Assembly: GCA_963777325.1 (NCBI GenBank)
Contig: CAVZQE010000001.1
Span: 124,001 to 188,000 of the forward strand
DNA from: JAFAXA01 sp963777325
GTDB lineage: Bacteria > Pseudomonadota > Alphaproteobacteria > Acetobacterales > Acetobacteraceae
Direction of reading: 5' to 3'
DNA length: 64,000 bases
In this document: positions 28,849 through 38,068 of the stretch, piece after piece
Numbering within the stretch: position 1 is the stretch's first letter
Layout: each line of letters starts with the position of its first letter
The notes under the pieces: model-generated
Database searches by the model: none
Told to the model about the DNA's origin: nothing
What the model saw: the letters and a program-made list of their open reading frames with translations, nothing else
Made by a program: the position numbers and the translations under genes

Positions 28849-28869
28849 TTCGGCATCAGGTCGTCAGCC

Positions 28870-29562
28870 GGGATGGGCAGCACGGAAAGGCGTGCGTAAA
28901 GGCGGCGCGAGGACAATCCGATCTTTGCAAAGGTTCTTCGCGCTCCCGCGACGCGATCTTTGGCGATCATCGGCTGACGCTGGGGCAGGCCACCGCCCGG
29001 CTGGACGGTTTCCCGCAACACGCCGGTGCGATCGTCATTCGTGTGCCGGGTCGCCAGTCTTCCTGGGCCGTGCTCTGGACGGCGCGGGGGCGGTCGCGAC
29101 GAACCCGGCAACGCTCGACGCGTGGCAGGCCGGGACGGAAGCGGGCTGGCGCGCCCTGGCCGAGCGCTGCTCCTACGACGGCCCGTTTGCCGACGCCGTG
29201 AAATCCTCGCCGCATGCCTTGCGGCTGCTCACCTACGAGGACACCGGCGCGATCGCAGCCGCCGTGACGACCTCGTTGCCAGAGGTGATCGGCGGAAAGC
29301 GGAACTTCGACTACCGCTACCTCCTGGCTTCGCGACAGCGGCATGATCGTCCGTTCGTTCATCCGCTTCGAGCCGGACGGCCTCCAGGCGCGACAGTATC
29401 TCCGCGGTGTCTGCAGCCAGCTCGGAAGAGGTTACCATCGGCCGCTAGAGACCCAGAGGCCAGCCGTCGGCGGCGGAAGCGTGCCGCCGCGACGCAAGCT
29501 GTCGGTCGCGGGATATCGCGAGAGCCAGCCAAACCTGACCGGCAATAAGGCGCGCGCCCTTG
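28870..29562 (+). pseudogene. GH15 glucoamylase-like fragment, truncated and frameshifted
   Basis: Pieces in different frames together resemble glycoside hydrolase family 15 (glucoamylase/trehalase) enzymes. These are RCSYDGPFADAVKSSPHALR, LTYEDTGAIAAAVTTSLPEV, GGKRNFDYRYL and then, after a shift near 29330, RDSGMIVRSFIRFEPDGLQA and SVAGYRESQPNLTGNKA. The last piece stops at the family position where the central catalytic part should continue, and unrelated mobile-element sequence begins. The N-terminal region is also out of frame near 29060. The downstream catalytic part is absent from the window. Confidence 0.6.
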
Positions 29563-29563
29563 C

Positions 29564-30850
29564 TTGCTGATGCGTCCGTGCTGGGCGGCTCGACCGCCGG
29601 ACTGCCGCACTCGCGGATCAAGGCCCAGGTGGCTGACCAGCTGCCGCGATGGCAGCGAGACCTGCCCGCTCTACTCCGGCTGCGCCTACATTGCCTCGCT
29701 CGCCGCCGCCGCAGCCGCCGACGTGGTGATCGTCGCCAGTGCGTATCTGTTCGAGCCGCTGCCGAGAGCCGTACGGGAGAATGTCGGCTGGATCGTCGTC
29801 GATGAAGCCTTCGCCGATCGCGGCGACAGCATCCGCGGGATCACGCTTGAGACCTTCGGGCCGGCCGCATTGGAACGCTTTCCGGTGCTGGACAAGCGCG
29901 AGCCGAACCAAGATCGGACGCGTCGCCTGGGCTGGCTTAACGCGATGCTGGTCGAGGCCTGCAGCTCGTCCCCGGACGGCTATCTCAGCGCCGACGCCCT
30001 ACGTGCAGCCGGGCTGACAGCGGAGCAGGCCGATGAGGCGCACCGCCTCACCTGGCGTCGCAAGCGGGCCGTCGAGATGACGCCGCGGATGGAGATCGAG
30101 GCCCGCCGCGATGTCGCGCGCCAGTGCGCCATCAACGGCCAGCTGCCCGCCATCGCCGCCGCATGGCTCGGGGTCGCCGCGATCTTGCGTGAGGGCGACG
30201 CCGCCGCCGGAAGGCTGAAGCTCGCCACCCGCGACAGCCGAAGCGGCACCGTCCGCGAGCTCGTGGTGCACGGACAGAGGCACATCGCCGAGTGGCTGAA
30301 CGAACTGCCCGTGCTCATGCTGAACGCGACCGGCGGCATCGAGGACGCCCGCCGCTTTTTCATCCGCGCCGTCGAGCGGACCCCGGCCAGGGTCGCCACG
30401 CCGCACGCCCGCACCCGGCTTATCCTCGGCGGCTTCGGCAAGAGCACGCTCGCCCGACACCCGCGCAAGCTCGCCGACCTCCGCGCTTATCTCGCGGTCG
30501 AGCACGCCGGCGACGAGCTCGGCATCGTCACCCACAAATCCGCGATCGCCGCCTTCCAGGGCATGGCGCACGCGAGACTTGCCCACCATGGCGCAAGCGC
30601 CGGCGACGATACGTTCCGAACCGTGGACGCGATGGCTGTCATCGGCGGCATGTCAGCACCGCCCGATGTCATCGCCGCGGTCGCCGCCGCTCGCACCGGG
30701 CAAGCCGTGCCGATTGCGCGCGCCGTGCCCGCGACCGCTCCGGTGCTGATGGCGGACGGCAGCGGTGTCGCCGTTCCCGTGCTCGCTTATGAGCACCCGG
30801 CGGCCCAGGCCGTGCACGCGGCAATTTCAACGCCTCGATCAATCAGGCCG
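29564..30850 (+). pseudogene. Helicase-like phage/plasmid protein, N-terminal piece
   Basis: The frame has a Cys-containing segment (ETCPLYSGCAYIASL), then DVVIVASAYLFEPLPRAV and NVGWIVVDEAFADRGDS, which resemble the Fe-S-type cysteines, motif Ia and DEAH-like box of XPD/DinG-type SF2 helicases. Near 30500, ELGIVTHKSAIAAFQGMAHA resembles helicase motif IV. There is no Walker A motif upstream, so the true N-terminus is missing where the GH15 fragment ends. The coding frame shifts near 30840 into the next piece. It is a decayed gene of unknown element type. Confidence 0.45.
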
Positions 30851-31600
30851 TCGCGCGACCGCGCCAGGTCATGCGCACCGCCGCGAGTCCGGTGGCGATC
30901 AGCATCTTCGCCAACGCGGCGCCCAACCTGCCGCTGACCGAGATCGTGCACTGGCGCGACCTCCGTCCCGACCGGCTCGTGCACATGGTCGCGCGTCGGC
31001 GGGTGCTCCTGAACGCCGCCGACGTGGCCCGGCATCATCCGGAGCTGTTCCGGAGCGAGAAGGCCGCCGCGTCGGCCCGGGCACGGTTCGGCGATATCGA
31101 TGGGCGGCTGCGCCACATGCTCGGCCGCGACCGCCGCGCATGGAGCCGCGTCCGCTTCCAGCCCGCCGGACAGGGTCAGCAACTCCGCTGGGCGTTCTGT
31201 CCGGCCGCCGAGCTCGCCGGGCTGCGTGCCGAGATCGAGGCGAAGGTCGGTGCCCTCGTCCATTGGCAGGCGGAGGCGTTCACGACCGGACGAGAAGACA
31301 TCCCCAAGCCTGAGATAAGACTTTTGACGGACGTGGGGGACGCCTTCTCAGCCCTACGCCCTGGGGTGGCTCGCGCCGCGTCCATCCGAGCCGTTCTATC
31401 GCGCCGAGCGGCCGCCCGATGGCTGACACGTCCTCTACCCGTAACGAACATCCCGGATTTTCTCGCAGGAACACGCTGCCGATGCAGGAGCTCGCCCTAT
31501 GAATACGCCGGCCGGAGCCGCCATCCCCTGGGCGCCGGATTAGCTCGATCGCAGCACTCCGGGGGGTCGCGGGTTGCGAAGTTTTTCCGGAACGCTTTGT
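30851..31600 (+). pseudogene. Helicase-like protein, C-terminal piece
   Basis: After a frame change near 30840, this piece continues with INQAVARPRQVMRTAASPVA and TEIVHWRDLRPDRLVHMVAR, then ends with a charged helical region (RFGDIDGRLRHMLGRDRRAW). It makes sense as the tail of the preceding gene. From about 31310 the reading loses protein character. I do not recognise a family for this domain. Confidence 0.4.
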
Positions 31601-31659
31601 AGACCGCCCCCCGATGAAATTTTTCCGCAGCCGAAATTCAGGAATTGAGGGATTGAACG

Positions 31660-32185
31660 ATGAGAGGCAGAAAGCCGACACCAACCGAGGTTCATCGAGT
31701 GCGGGGAACGCTGCGGAAGAAACGTCACGCGCACCGTGCCGCCGAGCCGGAAGCGCCGGGACATCTCTGCGGGCCGCCCGAGCACCTCACTGAGGCGCAA
31801 CGCGCAGTGTGGGTGCATGCGGCAGCCAATGCCGAGCAATGTGCTGAGGCCGATCGACCGCGCCGGGCTCGCGGCGTATTGCATCGCCGTCGCTCAGCAC
31901 CGGCAGGCGGCAATCGCGCAGGCCGCTCTCGACCGGGACTCGTCGCTGCCCCTGCTCGTCCGCTCGCGGGATGGGGTGCCGATCGTGTCGCCCTATGTGC
32001 GTGTCATGGCGCGGGCGACGGACGTCATCATCCGCACCGCGAGCGAGCTCGGATTTACGCCAGCTGCCCGGACAAGGCTCGCCGGACCGGGCGCGGTGGC
32101 GGCGCCAGCCGCCGACTCGCCGTGGGCAAAACTGCGGCTCCTGCAAGGCGGCAGACGCGACGACGATCCGCCGGCCTCAGCCTGA
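31660..32185 (+). pseudogene. P27-family phage terminase small subunit, one frameshift
   Basis: The N-terminal piece RGRKPTPTEVHRVRGTLRKK and PEHLTEAQRAVWVHAAANA is typical of P27-type terminase small subunits, which bind phage DNA ends for packaging. After a shift near 31830 the second frame continues with DRAGLAAYCIAVAQHRQAAI and ends with PWAKLRLLQGG. Together these give about 170 residues, the usual length. No large terminase follows, so the packaging system is incomplete. Confidence 0.62.
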
Positions 32186-32197
32186 CCTCGCAGCAGC

Positions 32198-32563
32198 GTG
32201 CCGCTCGACCAGGCCCGCATCGAGCGCATCCTCGGCCAGCTGGAGCCGGAGGATGCGGCATGGTTCGCCGACTTCCTTGACGAGCGCACGCCCGCGCAAC
32301 GTCGCCTCGATCAGCGGGACGAGGCGGTGCGGCAGGCCTGGCCCCACTTCGGGCACCTCCCTCCCACTGTCGGCGCTCGGCAGTTCGCCAATCAACTCAA
32401 TCGCTATCTCGCGACGGCTTGGCGTAGGGAGCGAGATCTCGCGGAACTGCCCGACGACGCCGATGGGCTGCGGCGCGCACTGCACCGGATCGCGCATGTG
32501 AGCGAGGGCAGGACGTTGTCGTGGCGGCAGTTGCTGAACATCGGCCGGGGTCATCGGGGCTGA
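32198..32563 (+). CDS. Small phage-like hypothetical protein
   Basis: This 121-residue, mostly helical, charged protein begins with GTG 13 bases after the terminase-like gene and reads RILGQLEPEDAAWFADFLDE at the start. VGARQFANQLNRYLATAWRR follows in the middle. No family is recognised. Its place between the terminase and the coiled-coil gene suggests it belongs to the same phage remnant. Confidence 0.5.
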   Translation: MPLDQARIERILGQLEPEDAAWFADFLDERTPAQRRLDQRDEAVRQAWPHFGHLPPTVGARQFANQLNRYLATAWRRERDLAELPDDADGLRRALHRIAHVSEGRTLSWRQLLNIGRGHRG

Positions 32564-32733
32564 TATGGACCGCCTCTTCGGACGGGAGCGCGGCGACCTC
32601 GACGTGGTGCGAGAAGCTCAATTTTGGACGGCGCCGTCCAATTTCGGTTGCGTCACAGATGGCCGCGACGCGGCGGCATGCTCTGCAGGAGAAGCGACTG
32701 GCTCCTGCAACGCGTCGGCGACACGTTCTGGTT

Positions 32734-33556
32734 ATGAGTTTCCGCGACCTCCTCTCGCTTGTCCGACCGAGCCCCGCGCCGGGGCCCGCAGTGACGGTTC
32801 CGCTGAAGGGAAAAGCCACTGCGGGTGCGCCGCCCGCCGATCCGATACCGACACCGGCAACCTCGACGGAGTTACACGCGGCGCTGCTTCGCTTGGGCGA
32901 GGAGCGCGACGAAGCCGAAGCGGCTATCCTGCATGCGGCACGGAGACGCGACGAACTCCTTCTCCTGCCTGACAGCGACGCCGCAATTCGCGACCTCGAT
33001 GCCGAGGTCGATCGGGCAAGCCTGCTGATCGAGCGGCTCGACCGCTTGAAGCCCGAGTTTCTGAGCAAGCTGCGGGAGATTGAGCACGAGGAGCGGCGAA
33101 ACGAATGGGAGCAGCTTGTCTCACGCTACACCGAGGCTGCCTCGGAATATGCGCAACGGCTGCGAGCGGTCGAAGCCGTCCGCGAGCAGCTGTACGAAAT
33201 TCGGCGGCAGGGCTCGGGCGCGTTCCGGGCCGAAACGGATAGGTTCTTTCCGTATCCGATCGACTTCGAGCGGCTCAGAATCCGGCGCCGTCGAGAGCCT
33301 TGCCAACAACATCCGGCGTGGTGCGCAGCGCGCGTTGTCGCCCTCACCCGCCGAGGCCACGCACACGGTGCGCTTCTTGATGTTCACCGCCGTCGGGCAG
33401 CACCAGGTCGGTTACCAGACCGGTCAGGAAGCCGGCTTTGATGCGCGCACGGCCTGGGATCTGGTCGATGCCGGTCGAGCGGAGTGGGTGCAGCCACATC
33501 TCGTGCCGCCGCGTCCAAGCCCGCCGCCGAAGCCGCCGTCGCATTCGTCGAGCTGA
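32734..33556 (+). pseudogene. Coiled-coil phage-like protein, frameshifted
   Basis: From ATG 32734 the frame encodes SFRDLLSLVRPSPAPGP and then a long charged coiled coil (about 32870-33250; RDLDAEVDRASLLIERLDRL, REIEHEERRNEWEQLVSRY). Near 33290 the coding character moves to another frame, which reads THTVRFLMFTAVGQHQVGYQ and FDARTAWDLVDAGRAEW before a stop at 33556. Either one gene with an indel or two adjacent genes is possible. Function is unknown; the setting suggests a phage head or tail protein. Confidence 0.42.
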
Positions 33557-33576
33557 AGGAGTGATGATGTTCATCG

Positions 33577-33720
33577 ATGGCTTCCCTGGCGCTGTGCAGC
33601 GCGATGGCGGCAGGATCGTGCACCGAGCTGACCGGCCCCGGCTACGCGCGGCAGGCGATCTCGTTCGGCGCACCGCGCAAGCGCGGGCTGCTTTCCGCTC
33701 AGACCGCCTGGGCGGTGTAA
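33577..33720 (+). CDS. Short phage tail-like fragment
   Basis: This 47-residue frame contains TELTGPGYARQAISFGAP, which resembles the N-terminal signature of small phage tail proteins (usually TEVTGGGYARQ.. with SFG). It is far shorter than such proteins and probably a remnant. It lies just before the ATG of the next phage-like gene. Confidence 0.35.
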   Translation: MASLALCSAMAAGSCTELTGPGYARQAISFGAPRKRGLLSAQTAWAV

Positions 33721-33724
33721 CCCT

Positions 33725-34144
33725 ATGCTGAGCCTGAAGGTCGTCGATCGCTTCAACCCGAAGAACTTCATCTGGATGGAGCCGAGCTTCTACGAGCGGT
33801 GGCTCTCCACGCCTGAGCGGAAGGGCTCGCCGTGGGCGCGGGAGAAGGCCGCCCGGCTGCGGGAGCGCCGCGCATTCCGGCATGATGAGCGGTCGCCGCA
33901 GCGATTGAGCTCGGTCCCGTCCGCGTCGGCCAAGTCCGAGGCCGTGCCCGAGACGATGCTCCAGGCGCTGCACCTCGGCCATCCGCTCGAGGTCGTGCTC
34001 GAGTGGCAGCGCGGGGCCTGTTCGTCGGCGGATGACGGTTTTCGGTGCGCTGGCCGCTGGCGACTGCGCCGCCGTCTGGGCGGACACGCTGTTGAGCCGC
34101 CCCCAGAGCGGGCCGTCCGGGTTCACCAGCAAGCTGGCGATTAA
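33725..34144 (+). CDS. Phage-like hypothetical protein
   Basis: This 139-residue frame reads SLKVVDRFNPKNFIWMEPSF and YERWLSTPERKGSPWAREKA at the start, with well-formed protein character to about 34010; the tail past that point overlaps the next gene and may be a shifted reading. No function is recognised. The aromatic-rich start looks like a phage structural or adaptor protein. Confidence 0.45.
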   Translation: MLSLKVVDRFNPKNFIWMEPSFYERWLSTPERKGSPWAREKAARLRERRAFRHDERSPQRLSSVPSASAKSEAVPETMLQALHLGHPLEVVLEWQRGACSSADDGFRCAGRWRLRRRLGGHAVEPPPERAVRVHQQAGD

Positions 34145-34691
34145 CGCGGTTGCTGGCGTCATTGGCACCGGAGCGGGTTGGAAGTCCCTCGGCGACGAAG
34201 GCGACCGCGCGATCCTGCGCGGTACGAGCCTGGACGCCATCGTGCCCGACATGGCGGACACGCTGCGTAGGGCCTCGATGCGCATCGTTCCGCGTCGGCG
34301 GGCGCCGGAGCGTTTCTCTTTTAGCGGAAACGTGCTGGCCGTCGCCGGCTGGTCTGCGGCCTTCGGCCGCATGGCGGTCTGGGAACTGCACGCCTCCGAG
34401 TTCTTCGAGCCGCGCCTGGTCTCGGCGGCGCTCTACCCGGTGGTGCCACTCCCCGTGCGCTTGGGGATCAGGCCCTCACCCGAGACGATCGTCGGCATCG
34501 CGGCTCGGCAGGCGGCCGAGCTGCGGCGGTGTGGAGGTGAGGTCGGTCGGCTCAGCATCGCCACGATCACGGCCGCCGGCATCATGTTGCTGCCGCCGCG
34601 AGACATCCCGGAAATCCCGCCCGGATCGGTGTCGGGGCACTCTCCTGCGGCCGCGCAGCTCACAGAACAGATGGAAGGCGCATGCGAGTAG
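34032..34691 (+). CDS. Phage-like hypothetical protein
   Basis: This 219-residue protein begins TVFGALAAGDCAAVWADTLL and has NAVAGVIGTGAGWKSLGDEG near residue 40. PPRDIPEIPPGSVSGHSP lies near the end. It overlaps the previous frame by over 100 bases and the next gene by 10 bases, a compact arrangement usual in phage modules. No domain is recognised. Confidence 0.5.
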   Translation: MTVFGALAAGDCAAVWADTLLSRPQSGPSGFTSKLAINAVAGVIGTGAGWKSLGDEGDRAILRGTSLDAIVPDMADTLRRASMRIVPRRRAPERFSFSGNVLAVAGWSAAFGRMAVWELHASEFFEPRLVSAALYPVVPLPVRLGIRPSPETIVGIAARQAAELRRCGGEVGRLSIATITAAGIMLLPPRDIPEIPPGSVSGHSPAAAQLTEQMEGACE

Positions 34692-34978
34692 AGATGAAGT
34701 TGCCCCCGGGAAACAAGGCCCGCCTCGGGATCACGCACGAGTTGGCCGGGAGTTATTTCGTGTTCGTCGGCACCGATCCCGGCATGCACCTCCTTGATCG
34801 CCGCGGCGAGCTGATCGTCATGCTGACCCACGAGGCGGATGTAGCGTGGCCGGACCGGGAAGCCCTCGATCTGGCCGAGGCGGTGCTGGCCCAGGGCGGC
34901 TCCGCCATCCTGCAATTCCCCCGCCTCGCCGACGCCATGAAGTGCCATCGGCGCATCGTGGGCTCGTCCGCGCACTGA
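34682..34978 (+). CDS. Small hypothetical protein at the end of the phage-like run
   Basis: This 98-residue protein (KLPPGNKARLGITHELAGSY near the start) overlaps the previous gene by 10 bases, which supports translational coupling. It is balanced in composition and ends at 34978, four bases from the end of an opposing gene fragment. No family is recognised. Confidence 0.5.
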   Translation: MRVEMKLPPGNKARLGITHELAGSYFVFVGTDPGMHLLDRRGELIVMLTHEADVAWPDREALDLAEAVLAQGGSAILQFPRLADAMKCHRRIVGSSAH

Positions 34979-34982
34979 GTGC

Positions 34983-35331
34983 TCAAGTCGTGGTTCGCCG
35001 TGCAATCCAACTCGGCACAAACCCCTTCCAGCCAGGGAACGTCCGCGAGCTCAGGACGGATTTAAGGCAGTCGTCCAGCCTTGCCATGGCGTCCTGCAAG
35101 CGGCCTTCTATTTTATCCGCCCCCTGTCCTGGGAGGCGTTTCAGGAACGCGTCCTGAGCCTCGACTCGTTCCGGCAGCGACTTGCCGTCGTCTGCTTGCT
35201 GGTCGTAGAAGGCGATGAGTTTGGCAAGGCCCGATAGCTCGGTCAGGCAGTCTGGGGCTTGCTCAGCAGCGCTCTGCCCCGGCGCCAGGCCATATAATCT
35301 CGCGACACCGTATATGTTCGCAAACTGAAGC
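34983..35331 (-). pseudogene. C-terminal part of an IS-interrupted membrane-protein gene
   Basis: This frame (QFANIYGVARLYGLAPGQSA, then SLPERVEAQDAFLKRLPGQG, ending WIARRTTT) has no start of its own; its upstream end is the right inverted repeat of the IS3 element. The matching N-terminal part is at 38123-38395 on the same strand. Joined, the two give roughly 200 residues with one N-terminal membrane helix and a helical tail. Function is unknown. Confidence 0.6.
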
Positions 35332-35374
35332 TGAAGCTGCCCCACTTTCGTGGAGTGTTGATGAGCTTGGGTGA

Positions 35375-35473
35375 TCAGGGTTCTGCTGTGGCCGCCTCCG
35401 GCACTGCTTCGTAGGCCATTGGCGATCGGTAGCCGAGGGCGGAATGTAGGCGGACAGGGTTGTACCATCCCTC
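35375..35473 (-). pseudogene. IS3 orfB, 3' remnant
   Basis: The frame reads EGWYNPVRLHSALGYRSPMA and ends after EAATAEP, the unmistakable C-terminus of IS3 transposases. It continues orfB exactly where the upstream part stops (FSFIE) on the other side of the IS110-type insertion. The split occurs between two Gly/Glu codons, so deleting 35474-36983 restores a single open frame. Confidence 0.85.
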
Positions 35474-35499
35474 ATATGAGGCCGAAGTTTGCAAGCGCT

Positions 35500-35760
35500 T
35501 TTGTTTATGAGCACCTCCTTAATTGGCCGATGCCGTGTTGCTATCGTTGAACATTCGTGCGTCACAGAGCCCGTCTCATCAGCGCGGGTAAGCCCGCACA
35601 ACCTCATATCCGGTCGACCCTCTTGGGGCCTGACCACAATGCCCCATGCGAGGGGTGGGCTCCAGGGAAGCAGGATCCGTCTCGAGTGCCGGCATCTTTC
35701 AGCCAAGGCTGGTAACGATCACTGCTTCCCCGGACGCGTCAGGATCGGCGCGGATGCAGC
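35500..35760 (-). ncRNA. Candidate bridge RNA region of the IS110-type element
   Basis: IS1111-type elements carry a long noncoding segment after the transposase gene that is known to encode a bridge RNA guiding donor and target choice. Here this segment is strongly foldable. A 9-bp stem pairs 35665-35673 with 35722-35730 (GGGAAGCAG with its complement) and encloses a 48-base structured loop. A second hairpin pairs CCTC and TGGGGC at about 35619-35629 with GCCCCA and GAGG at about 35641-35653. The exact ends and guide loops are not determined; this is a prediction from position and structure. Confidence 0.35.
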
Positions 35761-35768
35761 ACCTCTCC

Positions 35769-36908
35769 CTACGCTGGCTTCAGTGCCGCATCGCCCGGCA
35801 CCAGATCCTGTTCGACGTAGCGCCACAGCGCAACCAGCAGCTTGCGCGCCAACGCCACGATGGCGATCCGCCGAATACGTCCGGCTGCTCCGCTTGCGCG
35901 TGCCACGAACCAGCGGGCAAGCTTGCTATCGGGCTGGTAGCGCAGCCATAGCCAGGCCGCCTCGACCATCGTCGTTCGGACGAGCGCGTTGCCGGCTTTG
36001 CTGATCCCCTGGTCGCGTGATCGCTCGCCGCTGGCGAATGGGCTTGGCGTCAGCCCGGCGTAGCCCGCAACCTGTCTGCGGTTCGAGAAGTCTCGGTAGA
36101 ATACTTCCCGTGCAAGCACGGTCGCGATCTCCGGACCTATCCCGCGCAGCTGCATCAGCTTGCTGGTCTTGGCGTCGGCGGCGGCGGCGGTGTCGCGCGC
36201 CGCCTCCATCGCGTTCAGCTGAGAGAGCACCAGCTCGAGGCGAGCAAACTGGCGAAGAATGTCCTGCCGTGTGGCAGCGCCGAGCGGCCGGCCGTCTCCC
36301 GTCACCAGCGTGTCAAGCCGCTCGCGCCGGTCGGCGCGCAGCGGATGAAGATCAAAGATACCGTGTGACGCCAGGAGGCCGCGGATGCGGTTCACATGAG
36401 CCACACGTTCCCGAACCAGGCGGCGTCGTTCCCGGTGCAGGCGTTTAGCTTCCTCCTGTTCAGGGGTCGGAACCTGAACCAGGCGCCACACTTCCCGGTC
36501 GCCTCTCGTATGCGCAATCAAGGCGCGCAGCAGCGTGTCGGCATCGATCCGGTCGGTTTTGACGCGTCTTGCACGCCGATCGACTTGTAGGCTGGTAGGT
36601 TCGACAACGACGTTGATGATGCCGCTCGCCCGTAGCCGCCGGTGCAGCCAGAACCCGTCATAGCCGGCTTCATAACAGGAACGTATCTGCACCGCTTTGC
36701 CGGAGCGTTGCGCCTCCCGCGTGCGGGCGCGCTCAACCAGGGTTAGCAGCCGCTCGACGTCGCCCGCTTGCAGCTTGTGCGTGCTGACGCGTGCCTCTCC
36801 AGACGTTTGTAGGGCCGCCACCCAGCCAGTGCGGCTCAAGTCAAGAGCCAAGAAGACGGTCGGTGATGTGGGGAGGTCGGATACCGAGGGTTGCGTCGAA
36901 CACGGCAT
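35769..36908 (-). CDS. IS110-family transposase (DEDD recombinase)
   Basis: The 379-residue protein has the N-terminal RuvC-like DEDD domain (FLALDLSRTGWVAAL, the Glu in CYEAGYDGFWLHRRL, and VKTDRIDADTLLRAL). The C-terminal Tnp_20 part has LMQLRGIGPEIATVLARE and AGLTPSPFASGERSRDQGIS, followed by KAGNALVR with the Ser-Lys catalytic neighbourhood. It is full length and looks functional. It moves its own element without the usual strand transfer chemistry of DDE enzymes. It is transcribed in the same direction as the IS3 genes it interrupts. Confidence 0.93.
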   Translation of the reverse strand: MPCSTQPSVSDLPTSPTVFLALDLSRTGWVAALQTSGEARVSTHKLQAGDVERLLTLVERARTREAQRSGKAVQIRSCYEAGYDGFWLHRRLRASGIINVVVEPTSLQVDRRARRVKTDRIDADTLLRALIAHTRGDREVWRLVQVPTPEQEEAKRLHRERRRLVRERVAHVNRIRGLLASHGIFDLHPLRADRRERLDTLVTGDGRPLGAATRQDILRQFARLELVLSQLNAMEAARDTAAAADAKTSKLMQLRGIGPEIATVLAREVFYRDFSNRRQVAGYAGLTPSPFASGERSRDQGISKAGNALVRTTMVEAAWLWLRYQPDSKLARWFVARASGAAGRIRRIAIVALARKLLVALWRYVEQDLVPGDAALKPA

Positions 36909-36983
36909 GGGTCAGCTCCGCGGCCAGGGGTGGGAACTGCGGTGAGCCTATCTCACCCGCAAGCCCGACCGGCCCCATGGCGT

Positions 36984-37748
36984 CTCGATGAAGCTGAAGC
37001 AGGCCATGCGCGCTTCCGCCTGTGACGTGAACCGGCGTCGGTCCAGCAACTCGCACTCGAGCGTTGCGAAGAAGCTCTCGCACATGGCGTTGTCATACGC
37101 GTCCCCGACCGACCCCATGGACGGCCGCACGCCTGCTTCCTTGCAGCGCTTGCCGAACGCCAGAGACGTATATTGCGACCCCTGGTCGCTATGATGAATG
37201 ACGTCCCTGGGACGCCGTTGACCTACGGCCATCTCCAATGCGTCCACAACCAGCTCGGCGCGGAGGTGGTTAGTCATCGCCCAGCCGACGACCTTGCGGC
37301 TCCATGCATCCAGCACCACGGCCAAATACAGGAACCCGCTCGCCGTCGGCACAAAGGTGATGTCCGCGACCCAGAGCTCGTTCGGTCCTGATGCAACGAA
37401 GTTCCGGTCCACTAGGTCAGGCGCGGGCCGTGCGTCCTGGTCCCGGCGCGTGGTCGTGACCCCGCCCCGGCGGCGGCTGGCACCAACCAGACCGGCCTCG
37501 CACATCAGACGCGCGATCCGTTTGCGACCGTGCCTCTCCCCTCCGGCGCGCAGCTCGGCATGAACGCGTGGCGCCCCGTATGTCTCGCGCGAACTGGCAT
37601 GGATGGTGCGCACTCGCTTGAGCAGCGCAGCGTCGGCTGCCGCGTGAGCAGAGGCCGGGCGCTGCCGCCACGCATGAAAGCCGCACTCTGATACGCCCAG
37701 CACGCGCGCCATGACCGCGATCGGGAAACTGGCCTGGTTCGCGCTCAT
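36984..37748 (-). pseudogene. IS3 orfB transposase, 5' part
   Basis: This frame gives about 255 residues of an IS3 OrfB with the DDE triad: WVADITFVPT, VIHHSDQGSQYTS and ESFFATLECELLD. The HTH_21 domain starts ASSRETYGAPRVHAEL. It is cut after FSFIE by the IS110-type element and stops 12 codons later inside it. It would normally be made as an OrfAB fusion by -1 frameshifting from orfA, with which it overlaps by 4 bases. Confidence 0.88.
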
Positions 37749-38068
37749 GAACTCGAAGACCCGGACGGCACGGCTCCGGTCTCCCTCGCAAACCAGGCCG
37801 CAGCTCGAGAGAGAATGTCGCGCTCCAGCCGCAGCTGCTTGTTCTCGCGCCGCAGCCGGGCCAACTCGTCACGCTCGGCTGCGGCCAGGCCGTCAACCTT
37901 CTCCTCCCGGCGGCCCTCCTGCTTGTCGGCCTGCGCGACCCAAGTGCTGATCGACTGCGCGGTCGGCTCGAACTCCCGGGATAGCTCCTCCGGCGAGCGT
38001 CCAGCTCGAACCAACTCGACCATCTGACGACGGAACTCGGGAGAATAGGGCGGACGTGTCTTCGGCAT
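37745..38068 (-). CDS. IS3 orfA (helix-turn-helix protein)
   Basis: The 107-residue product reads YSPEFRRQMVELVRAGRSPE and has the HTH_Tnp_1 fold, then a leucine-zipper-like segment (ERDELARLRRENKQLRLERD), as in IS3 OrfA. ATG 38068 is preferred. Its frame ends in the start of orfB, typical of -1 frameshift control of OrfAB. Confidence 0.9.
   Translation of the reverse strand: MPKTRPPYSPEFRRQMVELVRAGRSPEELSREFEPTAQSISTWVAQADKQEGRREEKVDGLAAAERDELARLRRENKQLRLERDILSRAAAWFARETGAVPSGSSSS

Larger units (their letters stand above)
35474..36983 (-). mobile_element. IS110/IS1111-type element inside the IS3 transposase
   Basis: About 1.51 kb. The ends are defined by the split of IS3 orfB: ATC GAG at 36984 on one side and GGA TGG at 35470 on the other. 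Near each end lies a short subterminal inverted repeat (ATGAGGCCGA at 35476-35485 and ATGGGGCCGG on the minus strand at 36978-36969; 8 of 10 match), a feature of the IS1111 subgroup. The transposase occupies 35769-36908 with about 75 bases before it and a long, about 295-base noncoding part after it. No target duplication beyond at most a shared GAG is seen, as expected for IS110. Confidence 0.8.
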
